Source: JBFKUL01 sp041635755 (GTDB taxonomy: Bacteria; Pseudomonadota; Gammaproteobacteria; Burkholderiales; SG8-39). From it: a stretch of 7,439 nucleotides of DNA. The position numbers were made by a program, and so were the translations under genes. Below are positions 1 through 6,786 of the stretch, piece by piece (position 1 is the first letter of the stretch; every line of letters begins with the position of its first letter). The notes beneath the pieces were generated by a model. The model was not told where the DNA came from, ran no database searches, and worked only from the letters and a program-made list of their open reading frames with translations. The stretch lies in the NCBI GenBank assembly GCA_041635755.1, contig JBFKUL010000144.1, forward strand, positions 1 through 7,439. Reading direction: 5' to 3'.

Positions 1-1467
1 GCGGTCGGCCAGCGCCGGCGGGATGTTGAGCGTGTTCGCCGTGGCGACGAACATGATTTCCGAGAGGTCGTACTCGACCTCGACGTAGTGATCCGTGAAC
101 GTGTGGTTCTGCTCCGGGTCGAGCACCTCGAGCAGCGCCGACGACGGGTCGCCGCGGAAGTCCATGCCGAGCTTGTCGATCTCGTCGAGCAGGAACAGCG
201 GGTTGCGCGTGCCGACCTTGGCCAGGTTTTGTAGAACCTTGCCCGGCAGCGAGCCGATGTAGGTACGGCGGTGGCCACGGATCTCGGCCTCGTCACGCAC
301 GCCGCCGAGCGACATGCGCACGAACTTGCGATTGGTCGCCTTGGCGATCGACTGGCCGAGCGAAGTCTTGCCCACCCCCGGCGGGCCGACGAGGCACAGG
401 ATCGGCGCTTTCATCTTGTCGACCCGTGTCTGCACCGCGAGGTATTCGACGATACGCTCCTTGACCTTCTCGAGGCCGTAGTGATCCTTGTCGAGGATCT
501 CCTGCGCCGCCTTGATGTCGCGCGAGATCTTAGACTTCTTGCGCCAGGGCAGATTGACCAGCGTCTCGATGTAGTTGCGCACCACGGTCGCCTCGGCCGA
601 CATTGGCGACATCAGCTTGAGCTTCTTGAGCTCCGACTCGGCTTTCTTGCGCGCGTCCTTGGGCATGTGGGCCCGCTTGATGCGCTTGTCCATTTCCTCG
701 AAGTCAGCGCCTTCCTCGCCCTCGCCGAGCTCCTTCTGGATCGCCTTCACCTGCTCGTTCAGGTAGTACTCGCGCTGACTCTTCTCCATCTGGCGCTTGA
801 CGCGGCCGCGGATGCGCTTCTCCACCTGCAGGATGTCGATCTCGGTCTCGAGCTGAGACAGCAGGTGCTCGAGACGCGACTTGACGTCGAACATTTCCAG
901 CACCTGCTGCTTCTGCTCGAGCTTGAGCGGCAGATGCGCGGCCACCGTGTCGGCCATCCGGCCGGCCTCGTCCACCCCCGACAGCGAGGTGAGAATCTCG
1001 GGCGGGATCTTCTTGTTCAGCTTCACGTACTGATCGAACGCCGAGAGCAGCGCGCGGCGCATGGCCTCGACCTCGGGAATCTGCTCGCCCTCGGGCGGCA
1101 GCAGCGTCGCCTCGCCCACCCAGTGGCTGCGCAGGTCGACCACGTCCTCGATGCGCGCCCGGCTGCCGCCCTCCACCAGCACCTTCACCGTGCCGTCGGG
1201 AAGCTTGAGCATCTGCAGGATGCTCGCCACGCAGCCGATCTCGTACATGTCCTCGGGGCCCGGATCGTCCTTGGCGGCGGACTTTTGTGCCACCAGCAGG
1301 ATCGACTTCCCGGCCTCCATCGCCGTCTCCATGGCCTTGATCGACTTGGGCCGGCCGACGAACAGCGGAATCACCATGTGCGGGAACACCACCACGTCGC
1401 GCAGGGGCAGGAGCGGCAGCTGTGTGGTGCTTTTCGGGGTGTCTTGGGTGTCTGGCATGTCGGACAT
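1..1467 (-). CDS. lon: Lon ATP-dependent protease, N-terminal part (3' end outside window)
   Basis: Lon is a cytoplasmic AAA+ serine protease that degrades misfolded and regulatory proteins. The window holds 489 codons, ending exactly on a codon boundary at base 1; the family is usually about 780-810 residues. Seen: the N-terminal substrate-binding domain begins with LPLLPLRDVVVFPHMVIPLF at about residues 17-36, followed by the helical linker containing EKSQREYYLNEQ. The AAA+ module has Walker A GPPGVGKTS at 361-369 (Lys367) and Walker B LFLLDEIDK at 424-432. The Ser-Lys proteolytic domain lies beyond the left edge and cannot be judged. The ATG at 1467 is chosen because an in-frame TAG lies eight codons upstream and a GAGG sits 9 nt before it; a second ATG at 1458 is possible. 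It is the last gene of the tig-clpP-clpX-lon order, set off by 173 nt with its own likely promoter. The reading frame shows no breaks. Confidence 0.97.
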   Translation of the reverse strand, partial: MSDMPDTQDTPKSTTQLPLLPLRDVVVFPHMVIPLFVGRPKSIKAMETAMEAGKSILLVAQKSAAKDDPGPEDMYEIGCVASILQMLKLPDGTVKVLVEGGSRARIEDVVDLRSHWVGEATLLPPEGEQIPEVEAMRRALLSAFDQYVKLNKKIPPEILTSLSGVDEAGRMADTVAAHLPLKLEQKQQVLEMFDVKSRLEHLLSQLETEIDILQVEKRIRGRVKRQMEKSQREYYLNEQVKAIQKELGEGEEGADFEEMDKRIKRAHMPKDARKKAESELKKLKLMSPMSAEATVVRNYIETLVNLPWRKKSKISRDIKAAQEILDKDHYGLEKVKERIVEYLAVQTRVDKMKAPILCLVGPPGVGKTSLGQSIAKATNRKFVRMSLGGVRDEAEIRGHRRTYIGSLPGKVLQNLAKVGTRNPLFLLDEIDKLGMDFRGDPSSALLEVLDPEQNHTFTDHYVEVEYDLSEIMFVATANTLNIPPALADR

Positions 1468-1504
1468 TTCGTGCGGCCTCGAGATCAGCTAGGAAGCATT
1501 CGGG

Positions 1505-1533
1505 TAGATGCGGCTTCCCGGCGTTAGTTCAAA
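1505..1533 (-). promoter_or_regulatory. Candidate heat-shock (sigma-32) promoter of lon
   Basis: On the minus strand TTTGAA (1533-1528) is followed after 14 nt by CCGCATCTA (1513-1505). This resembles the sigma-32 pattern CTTGAA, 11-16 nt, CCCCATnT. A start site about 6-7 nt further on, near 1498, would give a leader of about 30 nt to the lon ATG. Lon is a classical sigma-32 regulon member in enterobacteria, which makes the assignment reasonable. Read as a sigma-70 promoter the -10 would be poor. It is identified by eye only. Confidence 0.5.
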
Positions 1534-1598
1534 TGGATGCATTGCGGCCGTTCGGGGCACCGCGCCACCTGCAATCGAGGTTACACGCATGCCACCGA

Positions 1599-1615
1599 CG
1601 CCGCAATGCGCGGCG
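1599..1615 (-). other. Short GC-rich hairpin in the clpX-lon gap
   Basis: CGCCGC and GCGGCG flank a 5-nt loop, about 25 nt downstream of the clpX stop in the direction of transcription. It lies next to a run of CG-rich sequence (1608-1624). There is no T-tract after it, so it is not a typical intrinsic terminator. It could protect the clpX mRNA 3' end or may simply reflect the GC-rich composition. Confidence 0.2.
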
Positions 1616-1640
1616 CGCGGCGCGAAACACGCACTCGGAA

Positions 1641-2912
<1,272 letters not shown>

Positions 2913-2918
2913 GCAGCG

Positions 2919-2924
2919 CTCCTT
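2919..2924 (-). promoter_or_regulatory. Ribosome binding site of clpX
   Basis: AAGGAG on the minus strand lies 6 nt before the clpX ATG and fixes that start. It occupies most of the 13-nt gap after the clpP stop codon, which suggests translation of the two genes is closely linked. Confidence 0.85.
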
Positions 2925-2925
2925 G

Positions 2926-3588
2926 TCAGCTCCCTTCCCGCGAGGTCAGGACCTTGTCGGCCAAACCGTACTTTACCGCGTCTTCGCCGGACAGGAAGTT
3001 GTCACGGTCCGTGTCTTTTGCAATCTTTTCCACCGGCTGGCCCGTGTGCTTGGCCAGGATCTCGTTCAGCCGCTGCCGCAGATAGAGAATCTCGCGCGCG
3101 TGAATCTCGATGTCCGAGGCCTGGCCGGAGAATCCGCCCATCGGCTGGTGAATCATGATGCGCGAGTTCGGCAGGCAGTTGCGCTTGCCCTTGGCCCCCG
3201 CGGCCAGCAGCAGCGAGCCCATGCTCGCGGCCTGCCCGACGCACAGCGTCGAGACGTCGGGCTTGATGAACTGCATCGTGTCGTAGATGGCGAGACCCGC
3301 GGAGACCGAGCCGCCCGGCGAGTTGATGTAGAAATAGACGTCCTTGTCCGGATTTTCCGACTCGAGGAACAGCAGCTGCGCGACGATCAGGTTGGCGGTT
3401 ACCTCGGTCACCGGACCCACCAGGAACACCACGCGCTCCTTCAGCAGGCGCGAGTAGATGTCGTAGGCGCGCTCGCCGCGCCCCGACTGCTCGATCACCA
3501 TCGGGATCAGGCCGAGGTCCTGAGTGTCCTGCGCGCCCGCGGCCGACGCGCCGGCGGATGCCGGCGCCTGCCAGAGAAAGTCTTTCAA
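2926..3588 (-). CDS. clpP: ClpP, proteolytic subunit of the ClpXP protease (probable TTG start)
   Basis: ClpP forms the double-heptamer serine protease chamber fed by ClpX. Numbering from a TTG start at 3588 gives 220 residues with the full catalytic triad: Ser122 in QAASMG, His147 in MIHQP and Asp196 in DTDRD. Family sequence is continuous from LIPMVIEQ (27-34) to the C-terminus. The frame stays open upstream into tig (to an ATG at 3726), but that part overlaps trigger factor coding sequence. TTG is preferred because it overlaps the tig stop (TTGA) and has GGGGAG 6 nt before it. The next ATG, at 3501, has no clear ribosome site, would leave an 80-nt gap, and would lose the LIP residues at the mature N-terminus. 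The TTG start implies a propeptide of about 26 residues, rich in Ala and Gly and longer than the 14 residues of E. coli. The family call is certain; the start is inferred. Confidence 0.96.
   Translation of the reverse strand: MKDFLWQAPASAGASAAGAQDTQDLGLIPMVIEQSGRGERAYDIYSRLLKERVVFLVGPVTEVTANLIVAQLLFLESENPDKDVYFYINSPGGSVSAGLAIYDTMQFIKPDVSTLCVGQAASMGSLLLAAGAKGKRNCLPNSRIMIHQPMGGFSGQASDIEIHAREILYLRQRLNEILAKHTGQPVEKIAKDTDRDNFLSGEDAVKYGLADKVLTSREGS
3548..3567 (-). repeat. GC-rich hairpin just inside the clpP message
   Basis: A 7-bp perfect inverted repeat, GCGCCGG and CCGGCGC, encloses a 6-nt loop. In the mRNA it would begin about 21 nt after the proposed TTG start, within the propeptide-coding region. 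It may slow or position the initiating ribosome, or it may be a by-product of Ala/Gly-rich GC-heavy codons. Confidence 0.35.
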
Positions 3589-4892
3589 GCGCCGCTCCCC
3601 ATCAGTTCGTCGAAGGGCATCTCCTTGTCCACCACCTTTGCTTTCGACAGGACCCAATTGACCACGTTGCCTTCGAGAGCCAGGCCTTCCATCTCGGACA
3701 AGCGTTGCGGCTGCATGTAAAACCATTTTACCACCTCGGCCGGACTCTCGTAGCTCTGCGCCTCCTGCTCGATCAGCGCGCGCACTTCGGCGGGCTTGGG
3801 CTGCAGATTTTCCTGCCGGGCAAGCTCCGCGATGATCAATCCGAGCGCCACGCGGCGCTGCGCGCTCTGCTCGAACACCTTCGGGTCGAGCGGAACCTGC
3901 TCCGGCTTGACGCCGCGCGTCTGTAAGTCGGCCGCCGCCCGTTGCACCAGTTCCTGCGTCTCCTGCTGCACCAGCGACTTGGGCAGCTCCAAGGTGGTCG
4001 CATCGAGCAACGTCTGCAGCGCGTGATTCTTGAGGCGCGCCTCGATGCGCTTCTTGACCTCGCGCTCGACGTTGGCTTTGACCTCCTCGCGCATCTTGGC
4101 GAGGTCACCGTCCGCGACCCCCAGCGACCGGGCGAACTCGGCATCGAGCTCCGGGAGCTGCGGCACCTCTACCCTCTTGAGGGTCAGATCGAAAGCAGCC
4201 GTCTTCCCCGCGACGTCCTTGCCGTGATAATCCTCGGGAAAGCGCACCTGGATGGTTCTCTTCTCGCCCGCGGCGGCGCCCAGCACGCCGGCCTCGAATT
4301 CGGGCAGCATGCGCTTCTCGCCGAGCGTGAAGGCAAATCCGGCTGCATTGCCGCCCTGGAATGGCGCACCGTCGATCGTGCCCTCGAAATCGATCGTGAC
4401 GCGATCCCCGTCCTGCACCGGACGCTCTGCGGCAACGTATGTGACGCGCTGCTTGCGCAGGATCTCGAGCGTCTTGTCGATCGCCGCATCGTCGACCCGC
4501 ACCCGCGGGCGCTCGATCGAGGCGCTCGAAATGTCGCCCGGCTTGACCTCCGGATAGACCTCGAACGTAGCGCTGAATTCCAGCGCCTGCGCCTCGCCAC
4601 TGCCGTCCTTCTTCTCGATGCGTGGATAGCCTGCGACTTTCAGATTCGCCTCCTTCACCGCGTCGGTGAAGGACTTCTGCACCGCATCCCCCAGCACTTC
4701 GTTGCGCACCTGCGGGCCATATTGCTGTGCCACGAGCTTCATCGGCACCTTGCCCGGCCGAAAGCCCGCCATCTTCACGTTGCGCGCGAGCTGCTTGAGC
4801 CGCTCGTCTACCTTGCGCTCGATCTCCGCGACCGGCACCGACATCGACACGCGCCGTTCGAGCTTGCTCAGCGTTTCCACGTTCACCGCCAT
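3585..4892 (-). CDS. tig: Trigger factor, ribosome-associated chaperone and prolyl isomerase
   Basis: Trigger factor binds near the ribosomal exit tunnel and shields nascent chains; its middle domain is a peptidyl-prolyl cis-trans isomerase. The 435 residues fit the family (about 430-450). Seen: the ribosome-docking signature GFRPGKVP at 43-50, the same position as in E. coli; an FKBP-type domain at about 159-243 with DGDRVTIDFEGTIDG and the FPEDY stretch; and a long, charged, helical C-terminal region (about 244-435) that forms the chaperone arms. The ATG at 4892 aligns MAVNVET with E. coli MQVSVET. It has AAGGA 9 nt upstream; a GTG two codons later (with AGAGGA 6 nt before it) is an alternative. 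It follows tRNA-Leu by 26 nt without a visible terminator, and its stop overlaps the proposed clpP start. Confidence 0.98.
   Translation of the reverse strand: MAVNVETLSKLERRVSMSVPVAEIERKVDERLKQLARNVKMAGFRPGKVPMKLVAQQYGPQVRNEVLGDAVQKSFTDAVKEANLKVAGYPRIEKKDGSGEAQALEFSATFEVYPEVKPGDISSASIERPRVRVDDAAIDKTLEILRKQRVTYVAAERPVQDGDRVTIDFEGTIDGAPFQGGNAAGFAFTLGEKRMLPEFEAGVLGAAAGEKRTIQVRFPEDYHGKDVAGKTAAFDLTLKRVEVPQLPELDAEFARSLGVADGDLAKMREEVKANVEREVKKRIEARLKNHALQTLLDATTLELPKSLVQQETQELVQRAAADLQTRGVKPEQVPLDPKVFEQSAQRRVALGLIIAELARQENLQPKPAEVRALIEQEAQSYESPAEVVKWFYMQPQRLSEMEGLALEGNVVNWVLSKAKVVDKEMPFDELMGSGA
3595..3600 (-). promoter_or_regulatory. Probable ribosome binding site of clpP, inside tig
   Basis: GGGGAG on the minus strand lies 6 nt before the proposed clpP TTG and within the last codons of tig (Met-Gly-Ser-Gly-Ala-stop). 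It is the main evidence for the non-ATG start and points to translational coupling of clpP to tig. Confidence 0.55.
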
Positions 4893-4901
4893 TCCTCTCG
4901 A

Positions 4902-4906
4902 TCCTT
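4902..4906 (-). promoter_or_regulatory. Probable ribosome binding site of tig
   Basis: AAGGA on the minus strand lies 9 nt before the ATG of tig, within the 26-nt spacer after the tRNA CCA end. A second purine run (AGAGGA) abuts the ATG and is too close to serve it, but is well placed for the GTG at codon 3. Confidence 0.5.
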
Positions 4907-4918
4907 GAAGTTGTCCGC

Positions 4919-5002
4919 TGGTGCGAAGGGGGGGACTCGAACCCCCATGCCGTAGGCGCTGGAACCTAAATCCAGTGCGTCTACCAATTCCGCCACCTTC
5001 GC
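4919..5002 (-). tRNA. tRNA-Leu, anticodon UAG
   Basis: The 84-nt sequence folds as a class II tRNA. The acceptor stem GCGAAGG pairs with CCTTCGC; the D arm has a GCG/CGC stem; the anticodon arm is CTGGA, loop TTTAGGT, TCCAG; an extended variable arm of 12 nt carries a GCC/GGC stem; and the T arm is GGGGG, TTCGAGT, CCCCC. Positions 34-36 of the loop read TAG, which decodes CUA and other CUN leucine codons. The discriminator base is A, as expected for leucine, and CCA is encoded (4921-4919). It lies directly upstream of tig on the same strand. Confidence 0.97.
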
Positions 5003-5010
5003 CCGTGTCG

Positions 5011-5042
5011 CGGCAGCCGAAAAGCGCACTAGTATACTGCCG
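5011..5042. repeat. Inverted repeat around the divergent -10 element
   Basis: CGGCAG (5011-5016) and CTGCCG (5037-5042) are perfect 6-bp inverted copies 20 nt apart. The interval contains the palindrome AGTATACT, and the right arm overlaps its last two bases. The placement between divergent tRNA-Leu/tig and hpnC would suit a regulator binding site, but no regulator family is recognisable and a chance repeat is possible. Confidence 0.25.
5031..5036 (-). promoter_or_regulatory. Candidate -10 element for tRNA-Leu/tig
   Basis: TATACT on the minus strand is followed by a GC-rich stretch (AGTGCGC) where a start site near 5024 would fall, about 22 nt before the mature tRNA. GC-rich bases at this place are typical of stringently controlled tRNA promoters. 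No good -35 hexamer is visible 16-18 nt upstream, so this is only a candidate. Because AGTATACT (5031-5038) is palindromic, the plus strand also reads TATACT at 5033-5038 and could serve hpnC. Confidence 0.4.
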
Positions 5043-5083
5043 AAAGATTCTGCCCGCCCCGAATTCCCTTTAAGAATCAAGCC

Positions 5084-5887
5084 GTGTCCGTCGGACATCC
5101 CGAGAACTTCCCGGTCGCTTCGCTGCTCCTGCCCGCGCCCCTTCGCGAGCCGGTGGCCGTGATCTACCGCTTCGCGCGCAGTGCCGACGACTTCGCCGAC
5201 GAGGGCGACGCGCCGCCCGCCGAGCGTCTTGCCCGCCTCGAGGATTACCGCGCGGCGCTGCGGCGCATCGCCGAGCGCAAGCCGCCGGGCCTACCGCTGT
5301 TCGAAGACATCGCGCGCGTCGCGCGCGAGCACGCGCTTCCGCTGCAGCCGTTCCATGATCTGCTCGACGCGTTCTCGCAGGACGTCGTCAAGAAACGCTA
5401 CGCGAGCTTCGCCGAGGTGCTCGACTATTGCCGGCGCTCGGCGAATCCGGTCGGCCGGCTGCTGCTGCACTTGTTTCGCGCAGCAACGTCCGAGAATCAA
5501 CGCGATTCCGACTCGATCTGCTCCGGGCTGCAGCTGGCCAACTTCTGGCAGGACGTCGAAATCGACTACGCCAAGGGACGCGTCTATCTGCCGCAGGACG
5601 AGATGCGGGCGCACGGCGTGAGCGAGCGCCACCTCGCCGAGCGACGCTGCGACGACGCCTGGCGCACGTTGCTTGGATTCCAGCTGGCGCGAACGCGCGT
5701 GATGCTGCAGTCGGGCGCGCCGCTCGGTCGGCGATTGCCCGGGCGCATCGGCCTGGAAATCCGCGCCACGGTGCAGGGCGGCTTGCGCATCGTCGACAAG
5801 CTCGAGGCGTGTCGGGGCGACATGTTCCGCCACCGACCGGTGCTACAGTGGTTCGACTGGCCCCTGCTTCTGGCGCGAGCACTCTGA
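5084..5887 (+). CDS. hpnC: Hydroxysqualene synthase HpnC (squalene/phytoene synthase family)
   Basis: HpnC converts presqualene diphosphate to hydroxysqualene, the second step of the HpnCDE route from farnesyl diphosphate to squalene. The 267 residues show the family opening GHPENFPVASLLLP (4-17), a first Asp-rich motif SADDFADE (33-40; Asp35, Asp36, Asp39), a second motif NFWQDVEID (153-161; Asp157, Asp161) and the following KGRVYLP. These aspartates bind the diphosphate through magnesium in this family. The GTG at 5084 is the furthest upstream start in frame, since an in-frame TAG lies at 5030; no strong ribosome site is visible. The alternative reading as a generic phytoene synthase is made unlikely by the tandem HpnD-like paralogue and the HpnE-like gene that follow. 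It is the first gene of the plus-strand operon, divergent from tRNA-Leu. Confidence 0.93.
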   Translation: MSVGHPENFPVASLLLPAPLREPVAVIYRFARSADDFADEGDAPPAERLARLEDYRAALRRIAERKPPGLPLFEDIARVAREHALPLQPFHDLLDAFSQDVVKKRYASFAEVLDYCRRSANPVGRLLLHLFRAATSENQRDSDSICSGLQLANFWQDVEIDYAKGRVYLPQDEMRAHGVSERHLAERRCDDAWRTLLGFQLARTRVMLQSGAPLGRRLPGRIGLEIRATVQGGLRIVDKLEACRGDMFRHRPVLQWFDWPLLLARAL

Positions 5888-5904
5888 GCGGGCAAACGTG
5901 AGAT

Positions 5905-5924
5905 TCGATCTCGGAACGGATCGA
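5905..5924 (+). other. Small hairpin in the hpnC-hpnD spacer
   Basis: TCGATC and GATCGA form a 6-bp stem with an 8-nt loop in the 57-nt gap between hpnC and hpnD, ending 20 nt before the hpnD ATG. No T-tract follows, so it is not an intrinsic terminator. An overlapping alternative (GAGAT/ATCTC, 5900-5912) exists. The spacer lacks an obvious Shine-Dalgarno sequence, so structure there might affect hpnD translation; the evidence is weak. Confidence 0.2.
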
Positions 5925-5944
5925 GCCAGACCCCGATACCACAC

Positions 5945-6778
5945 ATGACCCCTGACGAGTATTGCCAACAGAAGGCCGCGGCAAGCGGCTCGAGCTTTTA
6001 TTACTCGTTCCTGTTCCTGCCGCCGGAGCGGCGCCGCGCGATCACGGCGCTTTACGCGTTCTGCCGCGAAGTGGACGACGTGGTCGACGAGTGCAATGAC
6101 CTGCAGCTTGCGCATGCCAAGCTCGCCTGGTGGCGCAGCGAGATCGGCAACCTGTTCGCGGGCAAGCCACAGCACCCGGTCACGCGCGCGCTCGCGCCCG
6201 CGGTGAGTGATTACGGCCTGTCGGCCGAGCGCATGGTCGAGATCCTCGAAGGCATGGAGATGGACCTGTCGCAGACGCGCTATCTCGATTTCGTCGGGTT
6301 GGAGCGCTACTGCTACCACGTTGCGAGCGCCGTCGGAGTGCTCGCCGCGGGCATCTTTGGCTATCGCAACGCGCGCACGCTGGATTACGCGAAGGACCTG
6401 GGCATCGCTTTTCAGCTCACCAACATCATCCGCGATGTCGGCGAGGATGCGCGCAAGAATCGAATCTACCTGCCGATGGACGAGCTCAAGGAATTCGGCG
6501 TGCCGGCCGCCGATATCCTCGGCGCGCGCGCGGGAGAATCGTTTACCCGCCTGATGCAGTTCCAGGCGCAGCGCGCGCGCAGCTACTACGAGCGGGCGCT
6601 CGGTGCCCTGCCGGCGGAGGACCGCCGCGCGCAGCGCCCGGGCCTGATCATGGCGGCGATCTACCGCACGCTGCTCGAGGAGATCGACCGCGACCAGTTC
6701 CGCGTACTCGAGCGCCGCACCTCGCTCACGCCCGTCAGGAAGCTCTGGATTGCGTGGCGCACCTGGGTCGCGACTTGA
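5945..6778 (+). CDS. hpnD: Presqualene diphosphate synthase HpnD
   Basis: HpnD condenses two farnesyl diphosphate molecules to presqualene diphosphate, the first step of the pathway whose later steps are HpnC and HpnE. The 277 residues match the family length. Seen: the characteristic start MTPDEYCQQKAAASGSSFYY; the first Asp-rich motif EVDDVVDE at 42-49; the segment RYCYHVASAVG (121-131); and the second motif TNIIRDVGEDARKNRIYLP at 159-177 with Asp164 and Asp168. It is a paralogue of HpnC in the same squalene/phytoene synthase fold but clearly distinct in its N-terminus. The ATG is chosen because it gives this conserved opening; no clear ribosome site precedes it. The gap to hpnE is 8 nt, indicating an operon. 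Confidence 0.95.
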   Translation: MTPDEYCQQKAAASGSSFYYSFLFLPPERRRAITALYAFCREVDDVVDECNDLQLAHAKLAWWRSEIGNLFAGKPQHPVTRALAPAVSDYGLSAERMVEILEGMEMDLSQTRYLDFVGLERYCYHVASAVGVLAAGIFGYRNARTLDYAKDLGIAFQLTNIIRDVGEDARKNRIYLPMDELKEFGVPAADILGARAGESFTRLMQFQAQRARSYYERALGALPAEDRRAQRPGLIMAAIYRTLLEEIDRDQFRVLERRTSLTPVRKLWIAWRTWVAT

Positions 6779-6786
6779 GTGGCGCG

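Noticed and set aside
271..1527. Long plus-strand open frame (418 codons) opposite lon
   Set aside because: Its codons are exactly in register with lon codons on the other strand, where high-GC coding rarely uses TTA, CTA or TCA, so stops are absent by default. The product is Leu/Arg/His-rich with no family resemblance, while lon is unmistakable.
3589..3726. Upstream extension of the clpP frame to an ATG at 3726
   Set aside because: It would overlap the tig coding sequence by about 140 nt, and the extra residues are Arg/Gly-rich and do not resemble any ClpP N-terminus.
3942..4955. Plus-strand open frame opposite tig, running into the tRNA
   Set aside because: It is in register with tig codons and continues into the tRNA gene, which no real protein gene would be expected to do.
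4883..5098. Minus-strand 71-codon open frame spanning the tRNA
   Set aside because: It covers the whole tRNA-Leu and its promoter region; the peptide is a translation of tRNA sequence.
5291..5833. Minus-strand open frame opposite hpnC
   Set aside because: Its codons are in register with hpnC, and hpnC carries the conserved catalytic motifs.
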